A DNA stretch of 64,000 nt from an uncultured Collinsella sp. GTDB lineage: Bacteria; Actinomycetota; Coriobacteriia; Coriobacteriales; Coriobacteriaceae. This document shows positions 1 to 9,379 of the stretch, piece after piece. Below the pieces are notes generated by a model, which saw nothing but the letters and a program-made list of their open reading frames with translations, searched no databases and was not told the origin of the DNA. Where the stretch lies: positions 62,001-126,000 of the forward strand of contig CAUCLI010000001.1 of assembly GCA_958443615.1 (NCBI GenBank), written 5' to 3'. Positions within the stretch are counted from its first letter, which is position 1. Each line of letters opens with the position of its first letter. The position numbers and the translations under genes were made by a program.

Positions 1-397
1 GGGTGTTTCTCGAGGCGGCGAGAAGGTGAAAAATCGGTTTCTCTGCCAGAGGGGCCGCTTTTCGGACCGAAGGGTCGCCTCTGGCGAACGTTTTGGGACG
101 GCTCGGCAATATCGCGTTGAATCATGGCGACTTTTTCCTGGGGATTCTTTCCGGATGGCCTTCTTATCGCCGTCAAGGCATCTCTTTTTTGGGCAAAACG
201 TTCGCCAAAGGCGACCCTTTGCCCATACGACCCTGGTGCGGCAGCAAGATTTGCGCCCATTTTGCCGCCTCGCGTCTTAGGGGGTCCTTGAGGTGGGCTT
301 AAGCAGCGCTTAATGCTTTGAAATCAGATGTACGGGCACATTCCAATCGGGATACACTGCAGCCATACGTTGGATGCGGACAGGAATTGAGGCATTT
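1..397. other. Gene-free leader at window edge
   Basis: I see no convincing gene here; short open frames lack ribosome sites and recognisable sequence. The stretch holds a 26-bp inverted repeat (separate entry) and a smaller possible stem, GCCAGAGG at 45-52 with CCTCTGGC at 78-85, which uses part of the same left arm. It ends at the ribosome site of the next gene. What lies upstream is outside the window. Confidence 0.5.
70..219. repeat. Long inverted repeat, 26-bp arms
   Basis: Arms at 70-95 and 194-219 are reverse complements at 25 of 26 positions and are separated by 98 nt. Transcribed on either strand they would form a very stable stem. Part of the left arm can instead pair with 45-52, so two mutually exclusive folds are possible. 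No transposase or gene lies between the arms. Confidence 0.7.
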
Positions 398-1699
398 ATG
401 CAGTCCCGGGAATTGGGTTTCATGTCGTCGTGGCGCATGCTCACGCGAGATAAGGGATGGGTCAAACCGTTGCTCGTCCTGACGCTGGTCAGCTGGATTC
501 CCATCTTGGGCCAGATCGCCGTGCTCGGCTATGGTCTCGAGTGGGCACGCCTGACCGCCTGGGGCGTCGATTCCGCGCCCAAGCAGCGCGATGTCGATTA
601 CGGGAAGGTGCTCGTCACGGGTGGCCGCGCGTTCCTCATCGTCATTTCACTCGGGTTCGTCTGCGGTCTGGTCCTTCAGGTGCTGTTCCCGGGGTCCTTG
701 GCGATCATCATGTCCTCCGCCGCGGGCGGCGGCGCTCTTGCGAGCTTACTCGCCATGGCGTCGGGGGCGACCGTTTCCATCCTGACGCTCGTGGCGACGG
801 TCCTCATGGGAACGTTCCTCCAGGCGGCGGCGATGCGCGGGACCCTTTACGACAGCTTCTCCGCCGGTTGGCGGCTCGATCGCCTGGCGCAGATGATCGG
901 ACGTGATTTCGGGGGGTTCTGCCGAGTCCTGCTCGTCACGGTCATCGGGTCGTTTATCTCGGGCGTGTACGCATTCGTGGTCGCCATGATCGCGGCTCTG
1001 ATAGTCATGGGCGGCCTGTTGAGCGCCACAGCGGTCATCGGCCTCTCGGACCCGTATATGAACGGTTGGCACTATCTGGCGGATCAGCTTCTGCGCATGG
1101 GCGCCGGCCCCCTGCTGCTGTTCGTTCTGCTCGTGATCGCTTTTGCGTTCGTCGGAAACGTGATCGCCACGGCGATGAGCCTGGTGAGCGCGAACGCCAT
1201 GGGGCAGTGGTTCTGTCGCTTCGATGTGAAACGCTGGGGCGTCTCCGCCGCGCCGTTGCCCGATGACGTCCCTCATCGCGGTTCGTGGGCCCCGCAGCCC
1301 GCGTCTGCGCCCGTCGACCCGACGAGCGCCCCCGCCGCTGCCACGGGCGCCCCTGTAGACGTGACGGCTGCGTCCGCAGCTGCCACGGGCGCCCCCGCAA
1401 CCGCGACGGTCGCTTCCGCCGACGTGACGCCTCTTGACGCCGACCCCGAGCCGGCGGCCCCCGCGGTTGAGCCCCTCGATGCCGATGTCCCGTCCGCGGC
1501 CTCCGCGGTCGAGCCGCTCGATGTCGGTGATTCGACCGCGGCGGTTGGGGCTGACGAGGCGGCGGGCACTGCTGTCGACGAGGCGGGGCCGGCTACCGCC
1601 GACGAGTGCGCGGTCCCGGAGAAGACGCCGATTCCACTCGGCCCCATCACGTCGGATGACGAGCCTGAAGACGAGGATCAAGGCCCCATCGCGGAGTAG
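398..1699 (+). CDS. DUF4013-like polytopic membrane protein with low-complexity tail
   Basis: A 433-residue integral membrane protein of unknown function. The ATG at 398 is preferred over an in-frame ATG at 374 because a purine-rich site (AGGAATTGAGG) lies just upstream. The N-terminal ~290 residues hold about six hydrophobic segments, and the GYGLEWARLTAWG stretch after the first resembles the DUF4013 family. The last ~140 residues are a predicted disordered tail rich in Ala, Pro, Asp and Glu with repeated VEPLD-like units, probably cytoplasmic. It is followed by a strong hairpin and looks monocistronic. The family has no established function; DUF4013 membership is judged by eye. Confidence 0.7.
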   Translation: MQSRELGFMSSWRMLTRDKGWVKPLLVLTLVSWIPILGQIAVLGYGLEWARLTAWGVDSAPKQRDVDYGKVLVTGGRAFLIVISLGFVCGLVLQVLFPGSLAIIMSSAAGGGALASLLAMASGATVSILTLVATVLMGTFLQAAAMRGTLYDSFSAGWRLDRLAQMIGRDFGGFCRVLLVTVIGSFISGVYAFVVAMIAALIVMGGLLSATAVIGLSDPYMNGWHYLADQLLRMGAGPLLLFVLLVIAFAFVGNVIATAMSLVSANAMGQWFCRFDVKRWGVSAAPLPDDVPHRGSWAPQPASAPVDPTSAPAAATGAPVDVTAASAAATGAPATATVASADVTPLDADPEPAAPAVEPLDADVPSAASAVEPLDVGDSTAAVGADEAAGTAVDEAGPATADECAVPEKTPIPLGPITSDDEPEDEDQGPIAE

Positions 1700-1782
1700 C
1701 CCGACATCGCGGATGTCGGCGATACTTACGCTCCCTCAGTTGCGCCGCTCAAGACCGGCAAAGAGGAACGATCGTCCTTTAC

Positions 1783-1832
1783 AAGCGCCCCGATCGCGTT
1801 TCTTATCTGGAGAAAACGCGATCGGGGCGCTT
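1783..1832. terminator. Bidirectional-looking terminator hairpin
   Basis: A perfect 19-bp stem (1783-1801 with 1814-1832) and a 12-nt loop lies 83 nt after the DUF4013-like gene. The left arm is preceded by A residues and the right arm ends in TTTG, so it could terminate on either strand, although the T-run is short. The following ~200 nt up to the rpsF promoter contain no gene I can support. Confidence 0.7.
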
Positions 1833-2035
1833 TGCTCAATTTGCGGCGGCGCTGCGGAGCGGCTGAATTCAGATAATGCGGGTCGACGCGGGGATGGGGG
1901 ACATGAGGCGCCGTGTCATCTCCCGGATTTGTGTCAGGACGGCGTGGCATCCTATCTTCGTGGCGGATCACATGGCGGAGCATATGGCAGAAGTGCTCGA
2001 AATTGTGGAGGTCATGGGGTGCAGCAGCGGACACC

Positions 2036-2063
2036 TTGCAAGATGTGCGGACTCGGCTATAGT
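2036..2063 (+). promoter_or_regulatory. Candidate sigma-70 promoter of the rpsF operon
   Basis: TTGCAA at 2036-2041 and TATAGT at 2058-2063 are separated by 16 bp and sit about 70 nt upstream of rpsF. No better match occurs between the upstream terminator and rpsF. It is predicted from sequence only. Confidence 0.5.
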
Positions 2064-2132
2064 TAGCACGTCTTTTCCTGCTTCGGGCGCACCTTCACGA
2101 CCCGGAGCCGTTTGTCCAGAGGAGGTGACCAC

Positions 2133-2426
2133 ATGAAGGCTTATGAACTGCTGTTCTTCGTTGACCCCAACCTCGATCCCGAGACTCGTCTCGCCGTGAT
2201 GAAGCGCATCGACAACACGATCGCCGAGGGCAATGGTAAGGTCGACAACGTCGACGAGTGGGGCAAGCGCAAGCTCGCTTACGAGATCGACAAGCTCACC
2301 GAAGGTGACTACACCCTCATCAACTTCCATGCAGACCCGGCTTCCATCGCGGAGCTCGATCGCGTGCTTCGTATTACCGACGCCGTGATCCGCCACATGA
2401 TCGTCCGTCGCGACGACCAGGAGTAG
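2133..2426 (+). CDS. rpsF: 30S ribosomal protein S6
   Basis: S6 is a 30S platform protein that binds 16S rRNA together with S18. The 97-residue product starts MKAYELLFFVDPN and carries the expected KRKLAYEIDKLTEGDYTLI core, so it is full length. The ATG at 2133 follows an excellent GGAGGTGA site; an in-frame TTG at 2112 lies before that site and is rejected. The gene opens the conserved cluster rpsF-ssb-rpsR-rplI and has a candidate promoter about 70 nt upstream. Confidence 0.97.
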   Translation: MKAYELLFFVDPNLDPETRLAVMKRIDNTIAEGNGKVDNVDEWGKRKLAYEIDKLTEGDYTLINFHADPASIAELDRVLRITDAVIRHMIVRRDDQE

Positions 2427-2479
2427 GTCATTTGTATGGATGCGGCCCATCAAAGCCGCGTGAGAGGTAGTGAACACGT

Positions 2480-2959
2480 ATGAGCATCAATCGAGTCAAC
2501 ATTTCCGGTAATCTCACCCGCGATCCCGAGCTGCGCGCCACTGCGAGCGGCACCCAGGTCCTGAGCTTCGGCGTGGCGGTCAACGACCGCCGTCGCAATC
2601 CTCAGACGGGCGAGTGGGAGGACTACCCGAACTTCGTGGACTGCACGATGTTCGGCACCCGTGCGGAGGCCGTGAGCCGCTATCTCTCGAAGGGGTCGAA
2701 GGTCGCTATCGAGGGCAAGCTCCGTTACAGCTCCTGGGAGCGTGACGGCCAGCGCCGCAGCAAGCTCGAGGTCATCGTCGATGAGATCGAGTTCATGTCC
2801 CGCGGCCAGCAGGGTGAGGCAGGCGGCTACGCCCCCGCCCCGTCCTACGGCCAGCAGGGCGGCTACGCCCCCGCGCCCGCTCCGCAGCAGGCCCCGGCGC
2901 CCATGACGGCTCCGGTTCCCCCTGCGGTCGACGTCTACGATGAGGACATCCCGTTTTAA
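2480..2959 (+). CDS. ssb: Single-stranded DNA-binding protein
   Basis: SSB coats single-stranded DNA during replication, repair and recombination and recruits partners through its C-terminal tip. The 159-residue protein has an N-terminal OB fold (about residues 1-107, starting MSINRVNISGNLTRDPELR), a flexible Gly/Gln/Ala/Pro linker with two GGYAPAP units, and the classic acidic end DEDIPF. The ATG follows GAGAGGTAG. It lies 53 nt after rpsF and 59 nt before rpsR, in the usual order for this operon, which couples S6, SSB and S18. Confidence 0.97.
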   Translation: MSINRVNISGNLTRDPELRATASGTQVLSFGVAVNDRRRNPQTGEWEDYPNFVDCTMFGTRAEAVSRYLSKGSKVAIEGKLRYSSWERDGQRRSKLEVIVDEIEFMSRGQQGEAGGYAPAPSYGQQGGYAPAPAPQQAPAPMTAPVPPAVDVYDEDIPF

Positions 2960-3018
2960 GGGATGTGTAATTGACGGTGAGGGTTCGCCCGAGCCGTCGT
3001 CACGAAAGGTATTGAGAC

Positions 3019-3285
3019 ATGGCTAATGATTATTCTGCCCGTCAGCCGCGTCGCAAGTACTGCCAGTTCTGCAAGGAGAACACCGAGTATATCGACTACA
3101 AGGATACTCAGCTCCTTCGCAAGTACATGACCGATCGCGGCAAGATCAAGCCGCGCCGCGTCACTGGCGCCTGCACGCAGCATCAGCACGACATCGCGAA
3201 CGCGATCAAGCGCGCCCGCGAGATGGCTCTTCTGCCGTACGCCGTGCCCGTGGTGTCCACCCGCGGTCCTCGCGAGAAGAAGTAG
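3019..3285 (+). CDS. rpsR: 30S ribosomal protein S18
   Basis: S18 partners S6 on the 30S platform. The 88-residue protein contains RRKYCQFCKE and GACTQHQHDIANAIKRARE, typical of the family. Cys15 and Cys18 form a CxxC pair with a further Cys near residue 52 followed by His, as in the zinc-binding (C+) form of S18. Actinobacteria often also encode a cysteine-free copy used under zinc starvation, but whether one exists here cannot be told. The ribosome site is GAAAGGTATTGAG. rplI follows after 11 nt. Confidence 0.97.
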   Translation: MANDYSARQPRRKYCQFCKENTEYIDYKDTQLLRKYMTDRGKIKPRRVTGACTQHQHDIANAIKRAREMALLPYAVPVVSTRGPREKK

Positions 3286-3296
3286 GGAGGGTACCC

Positions 3297-3824
3297 ATGA
3301 AAGTTGTTCTGCTTGGTGAGATCAAGGGCAAGGGCGGCGAGGGTGACGTCATCGACGTCGCTCAGGGTTACGCCGAGAACTACCTGATTCCGCAGAAGCT
3401 CGCCGTCGCTGCCACCAAGGGCAACCTGAAGCAGCTCGAGGAGCGTCGCAACAACATTGCCAAGCGCGAGGCCGTCCGCCTGGACGAGGCTAACGCGCTC
3501 AAGGCCAAGCTCGACGGCCAGAAGGTCGCCGTCGACGCCAAGGTCGGCGAGGAGGGTATCCTCTTCGGCTCCGTCACCGCCGCCATGATCGCCGACGCGG
3601 TCAAGGCCGAGCTCGACGTTGAGATCGACCGCAAGCGCATCGAGCTTGGCAAGCCGATCAAGGTCGCCGGTTCCCACGAGGTGGAGATCTCCATCTACCG
3701 TGAGATCAAGGCCTCCATCGTCGTCCTGGTGGGCGTCGAGGAGCAGGCCGAGGAGACCGTCGAGGCTGAGGAGGTCGCCGCTGAGGAGACCGCCGAGGTC
3801 GAGACCGAGGCTGCCGCTGAGTAG
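3297..3824 (+). CDS. rplI: 50S ribosomal protein L9
   Basis: L9 binds 23S rRNA through its N-terminal domain and helps maintain reading frame. The start MKVVLLGEIKGKGGEGDVIDVAQGYAENYLIPQKLA is diagnostic in parts. At 175 residues it is about 25 longer than usual: the last ~30 residues are an Ala/Glu-only acidic extension after the normal C-terminal domain. Similar acidic or alanine-rich additions occur in other proteins of this window. It ends the rpsF operon and is followed by a strong terminator. The AGGGAGGG site just upstream supports the start. Confidence 0.97.
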   Translation: MKVVLLGEIKGKGGEGDVIDVAQGYAENYLIPQKLAVAATKGNLKQLEERRNNIAKREAVRLDEANALKAKLDGQKVAVDAKVGEEGILFGSVTAAMIADAVKAELDVEIDRKRIELGKPIKVAGSHEVEISIYREIKASIVVLVGVEEQAEETVEAEEVAAEETAEVETEAAAE

Positions 3825-3854
3825 CATCTCCGCTACGAGTCAAGCGACTTACAA

Positions 3855-3885
3855 GCCCCGTGCCATGAGGCACGGGGCATTTTTT
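3855..3885 (+). terminator. Terminator of the rpsF-rplI operon
   Basis: A perfect 10-bp stem, GCCCCGTGCC with GGCACGGGGC around an ATGA loop, is followed by six T residues. This is a canonical intrinsic terminator 30 nt after rplI. Confidence 0.95.
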
Positions 3886-4377
3886 GTGGGCAACTGGTAT
3901 CGTCCCAGAGGGGCACCTGTGGGAAAACGTCGAGAAATCCACAGGTCACTGCCTTAGAAGAGCGACTTACACTGGTTGCATGCCGACGGTCGGGGTGAAG
4001 ACGGGCGCTGGCTGGACGGGCTCACATAGAGCCCTGACCTTGACTTTGATTTCATATATAGCTATCTACCTGCGGAAATGTCATTATCGCAGGTAAACGC
4101 TACATCAAGGGAAAGTATGTCGTGCTGTTTCGGCTAAACCCGCAGGTCGTGCGATTGGCTGTGGATAACCGGCAGCTCACGAGGCATCCATATTGTGGAA
4201 AACGTTGATAACCGCTTCGTCCCCAGTTCAAGGCAGTGAGTTATCAACACCGTGCGGGGGATAGATAAAGCGGTTCACATGTGTCGCCTGGTGCTAGGAA
4301 CTCGAGCGCAGATACCCTACCATTGAGTGTCCCAAGACCCTGCGCGTCCGAGCGCAACGCGCCAAGGAAGGTGAGTG
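3886..4377. other. Gap with DnaA-box-like cluster and AT-rich stretch upstream of dnaB
   Basis: No gene is visible in these 490 nt. There is one perfect DnaA box on the minus strand (TGTGGATAA, 4160-4168) and close relatives at 3918-3926, 3935-3943, 4194-4202, 4203-4211 and 4241-4249 (TTATCAACA). An AT-rich run lies near 4039-4066, and an inverted repeat TACCTGCG (4067-4074) / CGCAGGTA (4088-4095) follows it. The boxes could mark a replication-control locus or a DnaA-regulated dnaB promoter. I cannot tell which. Confidence 0.45.
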
Positions 4378-5775
4378 ATGAGCGGTATCGACGAACGCGG
4401 CTGGGAGCCATCCGGCTCGATCGACCGCGGTGCCATCAAGGGGCTGCCCAACAACATCGAGGCCGAGGCGAAAGTCCTCTCCGCCATGCTTCTCTCGGGG
4501 GAGGTCGTCGAGGAGGCGCTCGTCGAGCTCATGCCCGATGATTTCTACCGCCCCTCCCATAAGACGATCTTCATCGCGATGGGCGGGATGTACGAGAGCT
4601 CGATTCCCATCGACTCGATCTCCCTCATCGACTACCTGAATTCGATCGACAAGCTCGAGTCGGTGGGCGGGGAGGCGTACATCCTCGAGCTCATGGGCAA
4701 CACGCTCGCGCTCGCGAACTGGCAGCACCATGCCGGCATCGTCCGCCGCGACGCCATGCTCCGTGAGATCATCGGCGCGACCAACCAGATCAGCGCGCTG
4801 GCCTACGACGCCCCGATCGACACGAAGGAGGTCATCGAGCGCGCGGAGTCCATGCTGCTCTCCGTCACGGCGCGCGAGGTCAAGAGCTCCTATCGCGAGC
4901 TCGGGGACTTCATGGCCGAGGCATATCAGGAGGCTGAGGAGGTCGCCCGCGCCGGCGGCGACGTCCACGGCGCCCCCACGGGATACCCGACGCTCGACCG
5001 CATGCTCATGGGCCTGCGCGAGGGCCAGCTCGTGGTCATCGGCGCCCGCCCTGCCGTCGGCAAGACCTCGTTCGCGCTGAACCTGGCCCTCAACGCCGCC
5101 GCGGATGGATACACGGTGGGCTTCTTTTCCCTGGAGATGTCCGGCAAGGAAATCGCGCAGCGCTTCATCTGCGCCCAGGCCATGGTGAACATGTCCAACT
5201 TCCGCACCGGCCGCATCTCGCCCGAGGAGTGGGCAAACATCAACGAGGCCATCAACGAGCTGGGGCGTCTGGACATTTTGATCGACGATACCCCGGGCAC
5301 GACGGTCACCGAGATCCGCGCCAAGGCGCGCCGCATGCTCCACAACAAGGAGAAGGCCGTCATCATCCTGGACTATCTGCAGCTGGTGAACCCGCCGGCG
5401 GGCAAGAACTACGGCGGCAACCGCGCCGTCGAGGTCTCCGAGATGAGCCGTGGCCTCAAGATCATGGCCAAGGAGCTCGGCGTGCCGGTCATCATGCTCT
5501 CCCAGCTGAACCGTTCGCTCGAGGGCCGCACCGGCAAGCGCCCGCAGATGAGCGACCTGCGCGAATCGGGCTCTATCGAGCAGGATGCCGACATCATCAT
5601 GTTGCTCGACCGCTCGAGCACCGAGGCGGAGGCCGAGCGCGACGACCGACCGGACTTCGGCATCACGCGCGTGATCCTCGCCAAGAACCGTTCGGGTCCG
5701 GTCGGCGACGTCGACCTGATGTTCCTGCCCGCCTCGACCAAGTTCTATGAGATTGACGAACACGCGGTTGAGTAA
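4378..5775 (+). CDS. dnaB: Replicative DNA helicase
   Basis: DnaB is the hexameric 5'-3' helicase of the replication fork. The 465-residue product has the N-terminal DnaB domain (LPNNIEAEAKVLSAMLLSG near residue 22), then a RecA-like domain with Walker A GARPAVGKTS near residue 222, Walker B AVIILDYLQL near 327 and the terminal LAKNRSGPVGDVDLMFLP block. Length is normal and there is no intein. The ATG at 4378 follows AAGGAAGGTGAG; a GTG directly before it is the alternative. It sits downstream of the S6-L9 cluster, a widely conserved neighbourhood. Confidence 0.96.
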   Translation: MSGIDERGWEPSGSIDRGAIKGLPNNIEAEAKVLSAMLLSGEVVEEALVELMPDDFYRPSHKTIFIAMGGMYESSIPIDSISLIDYLNSIDKLESVGGEAYILELMGNTLALANWQHHAGIVRRDAMLREIIGATNQISALAYDAPIDTKEVIERAESMLLSVTAREVKSSYRELGDFMAEAYQEAEEVARAGGDVHGAPTGYPTLDRMLMGLREGQLVVIGARPAVGKTSFALNLALNAAADGYTVGFFSLEMSGKEIAQRFICAQAMVNMSNFRTGRISPEEWANINEAINELGRLDILIDDTPGTTVTEIRAKARRMLHNKEKAVIILDYLQLVNPPAGKNYGGNRAVEVSEMSRGLKIMAKELGVPVIMLSQLNRSLEGRTGKRPQMSDLRESGSIEQDADIIMLLDRSSTEAEAERDDRPDFGITRVILAKNRSGPVGDVDLMFLPASTKFYEIDEHAVE

Positions 5776-5903
5776 TGCGAGGTAGGCACTTCGCGCCTAT
5801 AATGTGAGGGCTGGGTCGTTTGACCCCGCGGTCGGACGCGCGTCCGATACGTTCAAAGTCCTGCCCGAGGCGTCTGCCCGGGCGATTGAATTGAGGAGTG
5901 GCC

Positions 5904-7193
<1,290 letters not shown>

Positions 7194-7210
7194 GTAATTC
7201 AGCCAAGTCA

Positions 7211-7232
7211 GCGCCGTCCGGTTGGGCGGCGC
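7211..7232 (+). terminator. Intercistronic hairpin between purA and purD
   Basis: GCGCCGTCC pairs with GGGCGGCGC (one G-U) around a GGTT loop. There is no T-run, so it is more likely a processing or attenuating stem than a full terminator. It lies 20 nt before purD. Confidence 0.35.
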
Positions 7233-7252
7233 CTTGCACTAGAGGAGGACGC

Positions 7253-8560
7253 ATGAGCGCACCCGAGAACACCATCGACATCCTGCTGCTGGGCAGCGGC
7301 GGCCGCGAGCACGCCCTGGCCGCCAAGCTCGCCGAGTCCCAACTGTGCGGCACGCTCTATATCGCCCCGGGCAACGGCGGCACGCTCGAGCTGGGCGAGA
7401 ACGTCGCCCTCGACGCCGAGGACCCGGCCGCGGTGGCGGATTTCGCCCGTGAGACCGGTTGCGGCCTGGTTGTGATCGGCCCCGAGGCCCCGCTCGTGAA
7501 GGGCGTGGCCGACGCCGTGCGCGAGGCCGGCATCCCGTGTTTCGGCCCGGGTGCCGCGGGCGCGCAGCTCGAGGGCTCCAAGCGCTTCTCCAAGGAGCTC
7601 ATGGCCCGCGCCGGGATCCCCACCGCCGCCTACGGCTCCTTCACCGACGAGGAGTCGGCCCTCGCCTACGTGCGCGAGCAGGGCGCGCCGGTGGTCGTCA
7701 AGGCCGACGGCCTGGCGGCGGGCAAGGGCGTCGTGGTGGCGCTCACGCTCGACGAGGCTCTCGAGGCCGTCCACGAGTGCTTCGACGGCGCGTTCGGCGA
7801 CGCCGGCAGCACCGTGGTCATCGAGGAGATGCTGACCGGCCCCGAGTGCACGCTGCTCGCATTCACCGATGGCAAGACGGTGAGCCCCATGGCGACCTCC
7901 CAGGATCACAAGCGCGCCCTCGAGGGCGACCTCGGTCCCAACACGGGCGGCATGGGCGTGTACAGCCCCGTGCCGATCGTCACGGACGAGGAGCACGCCG
8001 AGATGTGCCGCATCCTCGACGAGACCATCGCCGCCGCCAACCGCGAGGGTATCGACTTCCGCGGCTGCCTGTACGGCGGCTTCATGCTCACGCCCCAGGG
8101 CCCCAAGGTCATCGAGTACAACGCCCGCTTTGGCGACCCCGAGACCGAGGTGCTCATGCCGCGCCTCGCCAGCGATTTGGTCGAGGTCATGCTCGCCTGT
8201 GCCGAGCAGCGCCTGAGTGAGATCGAACTCGAGTGGCGCGACGAGTGGGCCGTGTCCGTGGTCCTTACGAGCGCCGGCTATCCTGGTTCCTATGAGAAGG
8301 GCAAGGTCATCACCGGCATCGAGGACGCGGCGGCCATGGAGAACGTGACCGTCTACCATGCCGGCACCGCGGTCAACGAGGACGGCGAGCTCGTCACCTC
8401 CGGCGGGCGCGTACTCGATGTGACCGCGCTCGGCGAGACGTTCGAGGCCGCGCGCGACCTGGCGTACGCCGCGTGCGAGAAGATCGACTTCGAGGGCAAG
8501 ACCCTCCGCCGCGACATCGGCCTGCGCGCCCTGCGCGGCCGCGACGCCTGGGACGCGTAA
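7253..8560 (+). CDS. purD: Phosphoribosylamine-glycine ligase
   Basis: PurD is the ATP-grasp ligase that makes glycinamide ribonucleotide in the second step of purine synthesis. The 435-residue protein begins with LLLGSGGREHALAAKLAES. It carries VVVKADGLAAGKGVVVA in the ATP-grasp domain, then GPNTGGMGVYSP and NARFGDPETEVLMPRL for metal and substrate binding. The ATG follows AGAGGAGGAC. The open frame extends far upstream into purA, but only this start has a ribosome site. The 59-nt spacing suggests co-transcription with purA, so AMP-branch and early purine steps are linked here. Confidence 0.97.
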   Translation: MSAPENTIDILLLGSGGREHALAAKLAESQLCGTLYIAPGNGGTLELGENVALDAEDPAAVADFARETGCGLVVIGPEAPLVKGVADAVREAGIPCFGPGAAGAQLEGSKRFSKELMARAGIPTAAYGSFTDEESALAYVREQGAPVVVKADGLAAGKGVVVALTLDEALEAVHECFDGAFGDAGSTVVIEEMLTGPECTLLAFTDGKTVSPMATSQDHKRALEGDLGPNTGGMGVYSPVPIVTDEEHAEMCRILDETIAAANREGIDFRGCLYGGFMLTPQGPKVIEYNARFGDPETEVLMPRLASDLVEVMLACAEQRLSEIELEWRDEWAVSVVLTSAGYPGSYEKGKVITGIEDAAAMENVTVYHAGTAVNEDGELVTSGGRVLDVTALGETFEAARDLAYAACEKIDFEGKTLRRDIGLRALRGRDAWDA

Positions 8561-8619
8561 GGGCGGCGGCGCTCGAGGGCACCCTGCCCGCAGCGCGCGA
8601 TGCGAATGTTGGCTAGAGG

Positions 8620-8672
8620 GTAGGAATGTCGAAAAACGCCCGGGTTTTCCGGCGGATTTTCGACATTCCTAC
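8620..8672. repeat. Perfect 16-bp inverted repeat upstream of the NUDIX gene
   Basis: GTAGGAATGTCGAAAA at 8620-8635 is repeated exactly in reverse complement at 8657-8672 with a 21-nt centre. It begins about 60 nt after purD and ends about 30 nt before the NUDIX gene. It could be a purD terminator stem or a two-half operator. No T-run directly follows on the plus strand. Confidence 0.75.
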
Positions 8673-8703
8673 CTGTTTTGGATATGTGTGCTGGGAGGAC
8701 GGC

Positions 8704-9357
8704 ATGGATAACGAGGAGTTCGAGGCGGAGATCATCGAAAACGGGGCCATCGAGGACGACGTGTGCGAGGGGGAGCCCGAGCAGACCCTCGTGCTGGGCG
8801 ACGACGACCCGCGCGATGCGGGTCTCCACGAGCGCATCATCTCCGAGGAGCAGGCTTGGAAGGGCAAGTTCCTCGACGTGCGAAGCGCCCAGGTCGAGTT
8901 GCCGAACGGCCGCGTGGCCGGACGAGATCTGGTCCGCCATCCCGGCGCCTCCGCCGTCGTGGCGCTGACCGAGACGGGCAAGATCGTGCTCGTGCGCCAG
9001 TACCGCACGGCGATCGACCGGGTGACCGTGGAGATTCCCGCGGGCAAGCTCGACCCGGGCGAGGACCCGCTCGAGTGCGCCAAGCGCGAGCTGCTCGAGG
9101 AGACCGGCTTTGCCGCCAGTCGCATCCAGTACCTCACCACCATCGCGACGACGCCCGGTTTCTGCGACGAGGTCATCCACATCTATATGGCGACGGGCCT
9201 GACGTTCAGCGGCGCCAACCCCGATGACGACGAGTTCGTCAACGTCGACCTCGTGCCGCTGACCGAGCTCATCGACGCGGTCCTCGATGGCAAGATCGAG
9301 GACGCCAAGACCGTGGTGGGCGCCCTCGCTTGCGATGCCATCTCGCATAGGCTCTGA
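8704..9357 (+). CDS. NUDIX hydrolase, ADP-ribose pyrophosphatase type
   Basis: A 217-residue member of the NUDIX superfamily, most like ADP-ribose pyrophosphatases that cleave ADP-ribose to AMP and ribose 5-phosphate. The full NUDIX box is present (G-KLDPG-E-DPLECAK-REL-L-EE-T-GF, about residues 112-134), preceded by LVRQYRTAIDRVTVEIPAGK typical of that subfamily. The first ~40 residues are a very acidic extension of unknown role. The ATG at 8704 follows GGGAGGAC; an open stretch upstream runs through an inverted repeat and lacks a ribosome site. Substrate specificity is inferred. Confidence 0.88.
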   Translation: MDNEEFEAEIIENGAIEDDVCEGEPEQTLVLGDDDPRDAGLHERIISEEQAWKGKFLDVRSAQVELPNGRVAGRDLVRHPGASAVVALTETGKIVLVRQYRTAIDRVTVEIPAGKLDPGEDPLECAKRELLEETGFAASRIQYLTTIATTPGFCDEVIHIYMATGLTFSGANPDDDEFVNVDLVPLTELIDAVLDGKIEDAKTVVGALACDAISHRL

Positions 9358-9379
9358 TCTTATTGCTGGAAAGTTGCCC

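Noticed and set aside
26..302. Overlapping short open frames at the window start
   Set aside because: They cross the 26-bp inverted repeat, lack ribosome sites and are not recognisable.
5804..5903. Purine or ZTP riboswitch in the purA leader
   Set aside because: Small hairpins occur but none of the conserved core sequences of these riboswitches can be found.
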